This document shows, piece by piece, positions 15,625-24,406 of a stretch of 64,000 bases of DNA. This stretch comes from Bacteroides sp. Its GTDB lineage: Bacteria > Bacillota > Clostridia > Oscillospirales > Ruminococcaceae. Under the pieces are notes generated by a model. It ran no database searches and was not told the origin of the DNA. It saw only the letters and a program-made list of their open reading frames with translations. The stretch is from contig JAMPHV010000003.1 of NCBI GenBank assembly GCA_023663265.1, positions 1 to 64,000 on the forward strand. Reading direction: 5' to 3'. Position 1 is the stretch's first letter; every line of letters starts with the position of its first letter. Position numbers and translations under genes: made by a program.

Positions 15625-16938
15625 CTATTTTAGCTTATTAACAAGCTCCTTAAAATGCCGTCCCCGTTCCTCGAAATTTTTGTAAAAGCCGTAGCTTGCC
15701 GCGGCGGGAGAAAGAACGCAGCAGGCTTTTGCCACCTCGCTTGCTTTTTGTACCGCTTCCTCCATATTCCTTACCTTGTAGATGCTTGCAGCGGCGTCGA
15801 GCATATCCGCAACTCTGTAGCCGCTGTCGGGAAGGCAAATTATATTTTCCGCCGCTCCGCTGTTCAGAAATTCCGCAAGCGGGTCGTAGTTTATTCCTCT
15901 GTCCATGCCGCCGATTATTACCGTGTCGGCATTAAAGGTTTTTACCGCGTTTATCGTCGCCAAAGGAATCGTGCTTATGCTGTCGTTTACGTATTTAACG
16001 CCGTTGACTGTCTTAACGGTCTCCATTCTGTGCTCAAGACCGTTAAAGCTGCTCACGGCTTCGACCGCTTCGTTAAGCTCGCAGCCTTGCTCCAATGCGG
16101 CGGCGATCGCGATACCGATATTGTAAAGATTATGTTTTCCCTCTAATCTCGGCTTTAGGCTGTCATAAGCTATTTTTTCCCCAAGTAAAATTATATCGTT
16201 ACCCTCAATGTAAATATCCGATTTTTCATCTTGCGACGCGAAAATTTTTCGGCAGGGCAGGGAATTGACAACATCGTTTTTCAACGCCTCGCTGCAAATA
16301 AGCAGATCGTCTCCCCGCTGATATTTGTAAATATTTTCTTTGGCAGACCTGTAGGCGTTAAAATCAACGTAGTGATCCAAATGCTCCTCGTAAATATTCA
16401 GCAGTATCGCCGTATTGGGGGAGGCTTTGACGTATTCGAGCTGATGACATGACATTTCGCACACGACGATAGTGTCCCGCTCTAAGTCTTCAATGACCGA
16501 TAAGGGCGGTATACCTATGTTTCCGATAAGAACGGCGTTTTTTCCGCAGCAGTTAAGTATATGAGCGATAAGGCTCGAGGTGGTGGATTTTCCCTTTGTT
16601 CCCGTAACGCCTATGACTTTGTTATCGCAAAAGCGTAAAAATAAGTCCGTCTGGGAGGTGATCTTCTCTTTCACATCGCTGCTCGGCGTGTCAAAAAGAG
16701 CGATACCGGGCGATTTCATTATTATATCGTAATCGCCCATATGCTCAAGGTACCCCTCGCCGCAGCGGAGAGTATAAGGACAGTCCGCCTTAAATTCACT
16801 TTCCAAGGCATTTCGGTCGAGTATGCCGATCTCTCCGCAGCGGGTCTTTTTCAGAATTTCAAGGGTAGAACGTCCCTCTCTTCCGAAGCCCGCGATCGCC
16901 ACGCTTTTTCCTTTGAAAAAATCGTTCATTTTGTTCAT
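15625..16938 (-). CDS. UDP-MurNAc-L-alanine--glutamate ligase, probably the L-Glu-specific MurD2
   Basis: A 437-residue Mur ligase with the ATP loop GTKGKSTT (113-120), the central-domain residues around NIYEEHLDHY, and the C-terminal YVNDSISTIP block. MurD adds glutamate to UDP-MurNAc-L-Ala in the cytoplasm. Here it is not in a dcw cluster but directly downstream (18 bases) of a MurL-like epimerase. In Xanthomonas the equivalent pair is MurD2, which adds L-Glu, and MurL, which then inverts it. Ligase identity is clear; L-Glu preference is inferred from context. The start MNKMNDFF could also be the second Met. Confidence 0.85.
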   Translation of the reverse strand: MNKMNDFFKGKSVAIAGFGREGRSTLEILKKTRCGEIGILDRNALESEFKADCPYTLRCGEGYLEHMGDYDIIMKSPGIALFDTPSSDVKEKITSQTDLFLRFCDNKVIGVTGTKGKSTTSSLIAHILNCCGKNAVLIGNIGIPPLSVIEDLERDTIVVCEMSCHQLEYVKASPNTAILLNIYEEHLDHYVDFNAYRSAKENIYKYQRGDDLLICSEALKNDVVNSLPCRKIFASQDEKSDIYIEGNDIILLGEKIAYDSLKPRLEGKHNLYNIGIAIAAALEQGCELNEAVEAVSSFNGLEHRMETVKTVNGVKYVNDSISTIPLATINAVKTFNADTVIIGGMDRGINYDPLAEFLNSGAAENIICLPDSGYRVADMLDAAASIYKVRNMEEAVQKASEVAKACCVLSPAAASYGFYKNFEERGRHFKELVNKLK

Positions 16939-16956
16939 ATTCGGATCGCCTTTCGT

Positions 16957-18279
16957 TTATATTGTAAGCAGCGGAAGAAATTCTTTTGGTACAAAATTTT
17001 TGTCGTCAAAGTAATTATCGAGAGACGAAGGTTTTTCCTTGCAGTTTTCGATATAATCCTTAAGCAAAAGCGGCATTTCTCCGTGTCGTCTTTTTTCCGC
17101 CGCGGCATAAAGCGCCAAATTAATCTCGGCTTTTGTTCCCACGCACTCAAAGGGCTTGTCGTAATCCTGATAAACAAGACCGTTGAACAGGTCTCTGTAT
17201 TCCTCGCTTTGAAGCATATTTTTCCCGAAAATACCCGTAAGCGTACCGTCGTCCAAAAAAGCCGCCAGCATAATATAAACGTAAAGACATTTTGCACAGT
17301 TGGCGCACCAGGTGTCGGTTTTGGAGCCGAGGTTGCAGCTTTGAAAAACAGGGAAGTACTTCGGATAGGAAACGAATTTTTTTGCTATCTGCCATTCGCT
17401 CCAGGGGCGCAGCAAACTGAAATATTCTGGATAATCCGAAAAATATTTTTTTGTATAACAGCGGAAATCTTCTTCAAACTCGGTGCTTTTGCTGTATTGA
17501 TGATTGATCTCGGTGCCGTTTACATTTGCTTCGTTGGCGCTGCTTTCGTTGGATAAAGCAACATATTTTTTTTTGCCGCAATAAGCGAATATCCAGGAAG
17601 AAAAGGCTATGACGGAGGATAAGGGCGTATGTCCGTTAAGGTATCCCATGGCGTTCAGCTCCAAAAGCCGCCTGTCAATAGTTCTTTTTACGCCTATTAT
17701 ATTGCTGTCGGAATATCCCGCGGTATGAGCGCAGCCCAAGGTCGCTCCTCTCGGGTTTATTATATAGCAGCTTATGCTGTCCTTATATCGGTTAAGAAGC
17801 TCGAGAGTAACAACGCTGTCCTTTCCGCCGCCTATCGGTATCAAGAAGCTTGTTTTTCTGTCCGACCCGCTTGCGGTATTAAAAAACGGGACCGACCTGT
17901 CGGCGGGCATGATATCCATAAAGCTTTCAATGTCCGTTTTAATGCCGTTTCGATAAAACATTTCCGCCAAGCCGTTAAAGTAAAGCTTTTTCCACCATTT
18001 GACCTGTTCGTCGCTTAAAGCTCCGCAGTTTATTTTAACAACGGGAGGACAGGCGCATTTCCAGTAGCTCACAAGCTCGGACATACCCAAAGAAAAAACC
18101 GCATATTCAAGCATATCTTTGTCCGCGGCGTTTTTTATCAGCTCGGGGGCAAAGCTCCACCTTGGCGCAAAGCTGTAATTATCCATGCGAAAGTGAAAAA
18201 CAAAGCTGTCCTCGTTTATTTCATAGCTTTCGTAAATAAACTCTCCGTGCTTTTCTCTGAGCTGCTCAAACTTGTTCAT
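16957..18279 (-). CDS. murL: MurL-like UDP-MurNAc-L-Ala-L-Glu epimerase
   Basis: A 440-residue protein with a PP-loop-like nucleotide motif PIGGGKDS (148-155) and a cysteine group near the C-terminus (Cys315, then WCANCAKC, Cys325/328/331). From memory these features match the MurL family, which uses ATP to epimerise the terminal L-Glu of UDP-MurNAc-L-Ala-L-Glu to D-Glu and replaces glutamate racemase MurI. The murD gene immediately downstream supports this strongly. The alternative is another PP-loop enzyme of unknown substrate; I cannot run a homology search. It lies in a tight operon after a mutarotase-like gene (23-base gap). Confidence 0.72.
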   Translation of the reverse strand: MNKFEQLREKHGEFIYESYEINEDSFVFHFRMDNYSFAPRWSFAPELIKNAADKDMLEYAVFSLGMSELVSYWKCACPPVVKINCGALSDEQVKWWKKLYFNGLAEMFYRNGIKTDIESFMDIMPADRSVPFFNTASGSDRKTSFLIPIGGGKDSVVTLELLNRYKDSISCYIINPRGATLGCAHTAGYSDSNIIGVKRTIDRRLLELNAMGYLNGHTPLSSVIAFSSWIFAYCGKKKYVALSNESSANEANVNGTEINHQYSKSTEFEEDFRCYTKKYFSDYPEYFSLLRPWSEWQIAKKFVSYPKYFPVFQSCNLGSKTDTWCANCAKCLYVYIMLAAFLDDGTLTGIFGKNMLQSEEYRDLFNGLVYQDYDKPFECVGTKAEINLALYAAAEKRRHGEMPLLLKDYIENCKEKPSSLDNYFDDKNFVPKEFLPLLTI

Positions 18280-18302
18280 TAAAAATATCCTTTCCGAAAA
18301 AG

Positions 18303-19235
18303 TTATAGTATATGTTTTTTTACAAAAGCGTCTATGCTTTCGGGGTCCGTTCTGTCAAAGGTATCGCCGCATTCCTTGACCTGCCAGCGCTCGTCGTATT
18401 CGGTAAATTCGCCGGGGCGGAGCGTTTCGAGAGTTCCCAAGGATTCGATCTCCATTATGTATTGGTTGGTATAGGTTTCGTAATTCACCGAGTAGTCGGG
18501 ATATTCTCCCGCAGCGTCGAAATCGAAGCGTTTAATAAAAAGCTGACCGTTGTTAAGATACGCGCCCCAGCCGTCCTCGTTGTTTACGCCGATCTTGAAG
18601 GCTTCCTCTCTGTCAGTCTGAGCCAGGGTTATATATTTGTCGCACATAAAGAATCTGGGATCGTTTACGTTTGAATACGCCCAAAATACCGCTCTGCGGT
18701 TTGACAAAAGACCCGTATCTCTTGTGCACTGGGGCAGTATCTCAACTCCGCCCTTTTCGGCAACGGTAAGGCACCAGGGAGCAAGCTTGATCTCATGCTC
18801 CGCAATGTTTTTGATCGCGTGCTTGACCGTAACATCGGAGGAGGTGTCGTCCATTGTTACCACCATCATATGACGTTCGCCCACCTTGACCCTGTCCTCG
18901 GGCATCAGCTTAAGGGAGTTCCCGCCGATCTCATAGGGTACGGGGTGATTGTCGGGAGTGTAGCTTTCGGGGTAGCTTTCGGGACTGCTCCAAAGTCTGT
19001 GACCTCCGTAAATATACCAGTTTTCCTCGGTTTCAAAGAAATCGTGAAGCTGCTTTTTATCGTTAAAGCTGTCACGGTCGATGTCCTCGCGGAAAATATT
19101 GCATTTGCCGTTTAAGCCGTAGTAAATCACGCGGGGACCGACGTCCACCGTTACAATAAGAGTAACGGTCTCATTTTCCATTTTTATGCATTTGCCGAAA
19201 TTTTTATAGCTGATTTCCGAAAATTTAACGCTCAT
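18303..19235 (-). CDS. hypothetical protein, DUF4380/galactose-mutarotase-like fold
   Basis: A 310-residue soluble protein, no signal peptide. The segments VDVGPRVIYYGLNGKCNIF, WYIYGGHRLWSSPES and MVVTMDDTSSDVTVKHAIKN resemble DUF4380 and aldose-1-epimerase-like proteins, in which the conserved GGHRLW region binds a sugar-like ligand. The substrate is unknown. It sits between tmcAL (15-base gap) and murL (23-base gap) in the same transcript, so a role with sugar nucleotides or wall precursors is possible but unproven. RBS GAAAGGAA. Confidence 0.6.
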   Translation of the reverse strand: MSVKFSEISYKNFGKCIKMENETVTLIVTVDVGPRVIYYGLNGKCNIFREDIDRDSFNDKKQLHDFFETEENWYIYGGHRLWSSPESYPESYTPDNHPVPYEIGGNSLKLMPEDRVKVGERHMMVVTMDDTSSDVTVKHAIKNIAEHEIKLAPWCLTVAEKGGVEILPQCTRDTGLLSNRRAVFWAYSNVNDPRFFMCDKYITLAQTDREEAFKIGVNNEDGWGAYLNNGQLFIKRFDFDAAGEYPDYSVNYETYTNQYIMEIESLGTLETLRPGEFTEYDERWQVKECGDTFDRTDPESIDAFVKKHIL

Positions 19236-19250
19236 TTTTTTGTTCCTTTC

Positions 19251-20414
19251 CTATAATATAATTGGTTTTGCGGTAAAATCAAGTCCGCAGGGACGTTTTT
19301 TTTCAAACGCCAGCGCGTACTGGTCGCCGCAGCGCGCTTCAAGCCTCGCCTGTTTTTTTGCATTATCGCTTGTTTTTTCAAGCTGGGAAAGGGAAGTGTT
19401 GACGGGAATATCGCATTTTGTCGCTGCGAGTATTTCCTTTCCTTTTCCGTTCATACCTAAAATTCTAACATAAGAGCTTGAAAATTGCAAGTCGTTTTTT
19501 GTAATTCCCAAAAAAGCGGATAATATTATTCGCCGTATCCTTGCGAGAGTATAACGCTTGGTTTTTACAAGAAAATAAAGCTCGTTCAGGCTGCCCGCCA
19601 CTCTTGCGGCTCTGTATATCCTGTTTTCGAGACCGAGCAGTACGTTGGGAGTTTTTTCGATGGCTGCCTTGCTCATTGACCTAAGCTTTGAAAGGATAGC
19701 CGTTTCAATATTTGCGAGCGAAGCGGTTTCGGTAAAATCGCACGGCGGAGCGTATTTTGAAATATCTTCTCCGTTTGCGATCATCTTTCTGAGCTGCGAG
19801 GCGGACAAAATGTTGCCTTCGGGCTTATTAGTCTCGCTGTCGTGAGCCGCCGCATACCGTTTTACGGTAACGGGCTTTATCGGTGACGCAATATTGTCTA
19901 TCGCCTTTATATACTCTACCGCAAGGGTATTGTTGGGGCAGGTCAGCGTTTCTATGACGTCGTCGGTATAAAATTTTTCTATTGCCTTTTGCAGTGCGGC
20001 GGGATAGCTTAGTCCGTTTTTCATATAGGATAGGAACTCCTCGCTCTCCTGCGTGTACAAGACCGCCCCCGCTGCCTCGCGAAGCCGATCCGTATCCCCG
20101 CATTCGCTTCCGAAGCTTAGCATATCAACGCAGCCCAAGGCGTTCAGCAGGTAAACGGCTCCCTGCGCAAACTGCTCGGCGCTTCCGAGGGAGTATGCCA
20201 CAGGAAGCTCAATAACAAGGTCAACGCCGTTTTTTAACGCGGTCTCGGTTCTCTTATACTTATCTACAACGGCAGCATCGCCTCTTTGAGTAAAATTTCC
20301 GCTCATAACTCCCACAACGTGAGTTGCTCCGAAGACCTCGCGCGTTTTTTCAATATGATATTTGTGACCGTTATGAAAGGGATTGTATTCGCATATTATT
20401 CCGCAGACGTTCAT
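19251..20414 (-). CDS. tmcAL: tRNA(Met) cytidine acetate ligase
   Basis: TmcAL (YlbM) makes N4-acetylcytidine at position 34 of elongator tRNA-Met from acetate and ATP, improving decoding of AUG. The 387-residue protein starts with the nucleotidyltransferase signature IICEYNPFHNGH (H-x-G-H at 14-17), followed by VGVMSGNFTQRGD and the DLVIELP block, all diagnostic. It heads the operon with the mutarotase-like, murL and murD genes and is divergent from acetate kinase; ylbM near ackA is a known arrangement in Firmicutes. Length is normal. Confidence 0.93.
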   Translation of the reverse strand: MNVCGIICEYNPFHNGHKYHIEKTREVFGATHVVGVMSGNFTQRGDAAVVDKYKRTETALKNGVDLVIELPVAYSLGSAEQFAQGAVYLLNALGCVDMLSFGSECGDTDRLREAAGAVLYTQESEEFLSYMKNGLSYPAALQKAIEKFYTDDVIETLTCPNNTLAVEYIKAIDNIASPIKPVTVKRYAAAHDSETNKPEGNILSASQLRKMIANGEDISKYAPPCDFTETASLANIETAILSKLRSMSKAAIEKTPNVLLGLENRIYRAARVAGSLNELYFLVKTKRYTLARIRRIILSAFLGITKNDLQFSSSYVRILGMNGKGKEILAATKCDIPVNTSLSQLEKTSDNAKKQARLEARCGDQYALAFEKKRPCGLDFTAKPIIL

Positions 20415-20461
20415 TTTTCAGACGCTCCTTTTAAAATTTATACAAAAAACAAGAAAAATAC

Positions 20462-20490
20462 TTGATTTTTTTGCCGATATGATATAAAAT
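20462..20490 (+). promoter_or_regulatory. probable ackA promoter
   Basis: TTGATT (20462-20467) and TAAAAT (20485-20490), spacer 17, 41 bases before the ackA start. Confidence 0.6.
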
Positions 20491-20531
20491 ATTTATTGGA
20501 AATCTCATTACAAAGGAAGGAACAAAGCACA

Positions 20532-21731
20532 ATGAAAATTTTAGTTATCAACGCGGGCAGCTCCTCGTTGAAGTATCAGCTTATCGATATGGACGACGAG
20601 AGCGTTATCGCAAAGGGAAACTGCGAAAGGATAGGCATGGACGGTCATATCACTCACAAGACCTTTGACGGAAAGCAGGTCAGCGAGGACTGCGCTTTCC
20701 CCACTCACACAGAGGCTTTTGAAAGAGTGGTCAAGGCTCTTACCGAGGGCGACGCCGCCGTTATCAAGAGCATGGACGAAATTGCCGCGGTAGGTCACAG
20801 GATAGTACAGGGTGCGGAGATATTCGACAAGGCTACTATCGTTACCGACGAGGTCATTGATAAGATAGACGGTCTTTCCGAGCTTGCTCCCGTACACAAC
20901 CACCCTCATGCATTGGCTTTGAGAGCATGCAAAAAGGTCATTCCCGATTATGTTCCTCAAGTCGTTGTATTTGACACCGCTTTTCATCAGACCATGCCCG
21001 AAAAGGCGTATATGTTCGGTATGCCCTATGAGTGCTACGAAAAATTCCATGTAAGAAAATACGGCTTCCACGGCACCTCTCACCGTTTTGTATCGAGAGC
21101 GCTGGCAAAAGCTATGGGCAAAAACGTTGAAGACCTAAAGATCGTTTCCTGTCACCTTGGCAACGGCTCCTCCATTACCGCGATCGACGGCGGAAAGTCG
21201 GTTGACACGTCTATGGGCTTCACTCCGCTGGACGGCGTTATTATGGGCACAAGAAGCGGCTGCGTAGACCCCTCCGCCGTGACCTACGTTCAGAAAAAGC
21301 TTGGTCTTGACGCTTCCGAAATGAGCGAGTATCTGAATAAAAAGTCGGGCTTCCTGGGCATAAGCGGAGTTTCCAGCGACAACCGAGACCTTGAAGCCGC
21401 CGCAAACGACGGAAACAAGCGCGCACAGCTTGCGGGAGATATGTTAAGATACGGCATAAAGAAGTACATAGGCTCCTACGCCGCCGTAATGAACGGACTT
21501 GACGCCGTGATCTTCACGGGCGGTATCGGCGAGAACGCTCCCGCAGTTCGCGCGGACGTTTGCAGAAATATGGACTATTTGGGAATAAAGCTTGACGAAT
21601 CGCTGAACGAAAAGGTGAAAGGCGAGCTTACAAAAATATCCGCTCCCGACAGCAGAACAGAGGTATGGGTCGTTCCCACAAACGAGGAGCTTCTGATCGC
21701 AAGAGATACCAAGGAGCTTTGCGGTTTATAA
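20532..21731 (+). CDS. ackA: acetate kinase
   Basis: AckA converts acetyl phosphate and ADP to acetate and ATP, the energy-yielding last step of acetate fermentation. The N-terminal phosphate-binding signature MKILVINAGSSSLKYQ is exact; later motifs include VGHRIVQGAE, FHGTSHRFVS, CHLGNGSSI and FTGGIGENA. 399 residues, normal. I chose the second possible ATG, which follows AAAGGAAGGAAC and starts at the conserved N-terminus. No pta gene is beside it. A strong terminator follows. Confidence 0.98.
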   Translation: MKILVINAGSSSLKYQLIDMDDESVIAKGNCERIGMDGHITHKTFDGKQVSEDCAFPTHTEAFERVVKALTEGDAAVIKSMDEIAAVGHRIVQGAEIFDKATIVTDEVIDKIDGLSELAPVHNHPHALALRACKKVIPDYVPQVVVFDTAFHQTMPEKAYMFGMPYECYEKFHVRKYGFHGTSHRFVSRALAKAMGKNVEDLKIVSCHLGNGSSITAIDGGKSVDTSMGFTPLDGVIMGTRSGCVDPSAVTYVQKKLGLDASEMSEYLNKKSGFLGISGVSSDNRDLEAAANDGNKRAQLAGDMLRYGIKKYIGSYAAVMNGLDAVIFTGGIGENAPAVRADVCRNMDYLGIKLDESLNEKVKGELTKISAPDSRTEVWVVPTNEELLIARDTKELCGL

Positions 21732-21738
21732 TTATAAA

Positions 21739-21775
21739 GAAGCAGGCGGCAAGATAAGCAGCCTGCTTTTTTTAT
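21739..21775 (+). terminator. ackA terminator
   Basis: Stem AGCAGGC (21741-21747) with GCCTGCT (21761-21767) followed by a run of T. Confidence 0.9.
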
Positions 21776-21783
21776 ATTTTGTT

Positions 21784-23232
21784 TTATTTTTTTCCCGACT
21801 TTGTGGATTGTATCCTTTTAGCCATTTCCAGCGAATTTATTTCATTTTCCAGATTACGCTTGAGCGGCGCTTCAAATGTTATGGATTTTTCAACGGGAGC
21901 CTCCGTATATGCCTTATAACGTTTGACGTATTTTTCAGCCAAAGTTCTTATAGGCGAGTATACGGGATTTTCACTGTCCAATATCTCGTGGAACAAATCG
22001 GAAATTTTTTCGTTCATAATAGGCTGTAATCTTGTGGCAACGTATTGGTGGACCGCCGTCAGATCCTCGTTTCTTAATATCGCGGAAGCAAAATCGAGAA
22101 ATTTGGCAAAATTCTTGTATTGGAGATAGGCGAGAGCTATCGTAATGCTTGAATAGTAGTTCTGATTGATGATATAGTTGTCGTTAAGGGTGGTATCGCC
22201 CTGTAGAAGCGCGTTTATCGCCTCATCGGAAAGGTAGCTTATCATAGCTGCCGATTGGATCATTTCACAGTCGGGCAGCTTGTCGCATTTATCGGTTATT
22301 TCTTTGGGCAAAACCTTTTTACCCTTTAAATGTGAGGGCTTTTCGCTGTTATAAAAGATAGAATCGGTATACTTGCCGACCTCGTATTCCCTGGTCATGA
22401 AAAAGGTTTCCAGCAAGGGCTGAGGTACCTTGCTCAAGGGTATTTTTGCACAGCTTGTATAGAAAAATTTATCGTTTTCGTTTATGTTGGCGTTGTCGTC
22501 ATGAGCAAACTCATTTGCGGACAAGATATGCTTTATAGGCTCGATAACAAGACAGCGCACCTTTTTGTTCTGCAAAAGCGCGGCGGTAACGTTATGATGA
22601 TTGGACAGCAGCGCGCAGAACATTCCCGTAAGGTGGAAGCATATTCCCACAGCCTCCTCGTCGCGGTTCACTTTTTCCATGGCGGAGCTAAGCGCCTTTT
22701 CCGAAAAGGTCGCCATTCCCTCGGTCGGCACCAAAAAGGCGGGCGGAACGTCGTAATCCAGTCTGCACACGGGGCTGAATGTAGCCGAGCCGCCAAATTC
22801 GTGGCTTACCATATAGCTTGACCAAAAGAAATTTCCTCCGCCGTCGGTAGGGAACATTTCGTTTTCGTAAACCACATACAATCCGTTTTTTAAATAGTCT
22901 GTGATCGGCTGAAGCGCAGCCGTAACGTTTTTGTTGTTTTCAAAATAATCGGTGCAGGCGACGGTGACTCTTTTTGAAAAATCGCCGCACCGCTCCATTG
23001 TGGATATCTGACACAGTATTTTATTGGAAAATTTGTCGTTGACGCTTTTCTGAATAACGTTTATCAAAGCCTCGTGACCGATAAAAAAGCTTTCCCTTAA
23101 GCCTCTTTCCTTTTGTCTTGTGGTATTGCAGATGCCGAAGCTGTTCGGGCTTGAGGAGACGCCGATAACGGTGTATTCCTTATTGTTTATAATTATCGAT
23201 TCGGATGAAATTGAAGCAGATGACGGTTTCAT
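21784..23232 (-). CDS. hypothetical protein, 482 aa
   Basis: I do not recognise this protein. It lacks a signal peptide and clear membrane segments. It has an N-terminal half with beta-like segments (YTVIGVSSSPNSFGICN; YVVYENEMFPTDGGGNFFW) and a helical C-terminal half (residues 330-460). A histidine-containing segment FAHDD and many Asn/Asp are present but no catalytic motif I can name. It is the second gene of a two-gene transcript, 48 bases after a YcxB-like membrane protein, and the two probably act together. Convergent with ackA. Confidence 0.7.
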   Translation of the reverse strand: MKPSSASISSESIIINNKEYTVIGVSSSPNSFGICNTTRQKERGLRESFFIGHEALINVIQKSVNDKFSNKILCQISTMERCGDFSKRVTVACTDYFENNKNVTAALQPITDYLKNGLYVVYENEMFPTDGGGNFFWSSYMVSHEFGGSATFSPVCRLDYDVPPAFLVPTEGMATFSEKALSSAMEKVNRDEEAVGICFHLTGMFCALLSNHHNVTAALLQNKKVRCLVIEPIKHILSANEFAHDDNANINENDKFFYTSCAKIPLSKVPQPLLETFFMTREYEVGKYTDSIFYNSEKPSHLKGKKVLPKEITDKCDKLPDCEMIQSAAMISYLSDEAINALLQGDTTLNDNYIINQNYYSSITIALAYLQYKNFAKFLDFASAILRNEDLTAVHQYVATRLQPIMNEKISDLFHEILDSENPVYSPIRTLAEKYVKRYKAYTEAPVEKSITFEAPLKRNLENEINSLEMAKRIQSTKSGKK

Positions 23233-23280
23233 ATTTCTTATATATTCCTTCCTTTTTCGGAGATTTTTTCGGCGTGGGGG

Positions 23281-24147
23281 TTATCTTTGCTTTACTCTTG
23301 TGGCGATTATGCTTATCAGATTATTCTGTTCGTTTTTTGGTATAAAGCTTTTGGGGAGCCAAAAAACAGACTCGTTATCTCTGAATATCACTAACCCCGC
23401 GTGGGTCTCTATAAAAAAGCTCGCCTCGTTCCATGGGATAAGATCGTGCCCCGTATAAACGGCGCTTTCCACTGCGGCAAAGCCTTCGTTTGCCACCACT
23501 ATGGTAATCTCCTTGGTCAGCGCCGGATCGACCTTGTTGACCGTATTGTACTTATGTCTTGCCGTAATGCCCACCACAAAATAAATAACAACGGATACGA
23601 TTATTCCCGTAAACATCGATATGGGCAGACAGTATATCCAGTTTTCCCTCAAATCGCCCATAACTCCCGCAAGCACAGCGAAAATAATGATTATTATACA
23701 AAAGGCAAACAGAAACATAAATCTTCCGTATCTTGCGGTAACGAGAGAAATGTTGCAGGAGTTTATTACCTTTTCCTCATAAGTGCCGCGCATAACATAG
23801 GCGTTATTGGTTGTTATGCCGCGGTAAAGAAACTTAAGCGGCAGTATTCGCTTATTGAATTTGTATTTGATCGATGGGTGCACGGCGATCTGACCTTCAA
23901 TGATAGCCCTTACGCTCAGATATTGTTCATCGGACTGAAAGGCGTTTCTTTCAACGGTATAGTTAGCTTCGTCCGTGGAAATTTCAAGTGATGAAACGCT
24001 TTCGGTGACCGAGCTTACCTGCGTCCAGTCATATATTTCCGGCAAAGCGTTTTCGCCGCGGAAAACAACAAAATAGTCGCCGAATATGTAAGTCATTCCT
24101 GTGGCAGATGAAAAAACCTTCTGCCCGTTTACGGTTTCAAAAGCCAT
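23281..24147 (-). CDS. membrane protein with YcxB-like domain
   Basis: A 288-residue protein. The N-terminal 140 residues are soluble and beta-rich, two membrane helices follow (about residues 144-165 and 175-195), and the C-terminal 90 residues resemble the YcxB-like domain: LIPWNEASFFIETHAGLVIFRDNESVFWLPKSF and a closing basic helix. A similar PH-like arrangement seems to occur at the N-terminus (TYIFGDYFVVFRGENALPEIYDWTQV), so the protein may carry two related domains on either side of the membrane hairpin. Function unknown. RBS GAAGGGACGG. Confidence 0.65.
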   Translation of the reverse strand: MAFETVNGQKVFSSATGMTYIFGDYFVVFRGENALPEIYDWTQVSSVTESVSSLEISTDEANYTVERNAFQSDEQYLSVRAIIEGQIAVHPSIKYKFNKRILPLKFLYRGITTNNAYVMRGTYEEKVINSCNISLVTARYGRFMFLFAFCIIIIIFAVLAGVMGDLRENWIYCLPISMFTGIIVSVVIYFVVGITARHKYNTVNKVDPALTKEITIVVANEGFAAVESAVYTGHDLIPWNEASFFIETHAGLVIFRDNESVFWLPKSFIPKNEQNNLISIIATRVKQR

Positions 24148-24335
24148 AATTTGTCCGTCCCTTCTTTAGTCTTTATTGGAAGTTTGTTTAATATAGTGAG
24201 TGAAGCCGAGGCTTCAAATTAAAGTCAAGCTTTATACTGTTACCTTGTACAAGAACATTATAACACATTTTTTCAAAAAATGGAATACGTTAATCGTTAT
24301 TTTTGACAAATTCGTCGGAAAATTTATTCTTTTAC

Positions 24336-24364
24336 TTGAAAAAAGAGGGAATATGCTATATAAT
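24336..24364 (+). promoter_or_regulatory. proS promoter
   Basis: TTGAAA (24336-24341), 17-base spacer, TATAAT (24359-24364). The leader to the start codon is only about 36 bases and contains no T-box. Confidence 0.85.
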
Positions 24365-24406
24365 ATTTGTTAGAATAAACCAAAAGGAAGGAACGGTTAA
24401 AATAAA

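Noticed and set aside
16741..17556. 271-codon plus-strand open frame opposite murD and murL
   Set aside because: It runs antisense through two well-supported genes, spans their boundary and has no ribosome site or family features.
24148..24406. T-box leader before proS
   Set aside because: The conserved AGGGTGGNACCGCG-type sequence and a specifier stem are absent; the promoter lies only about 36 bases before the start codon.
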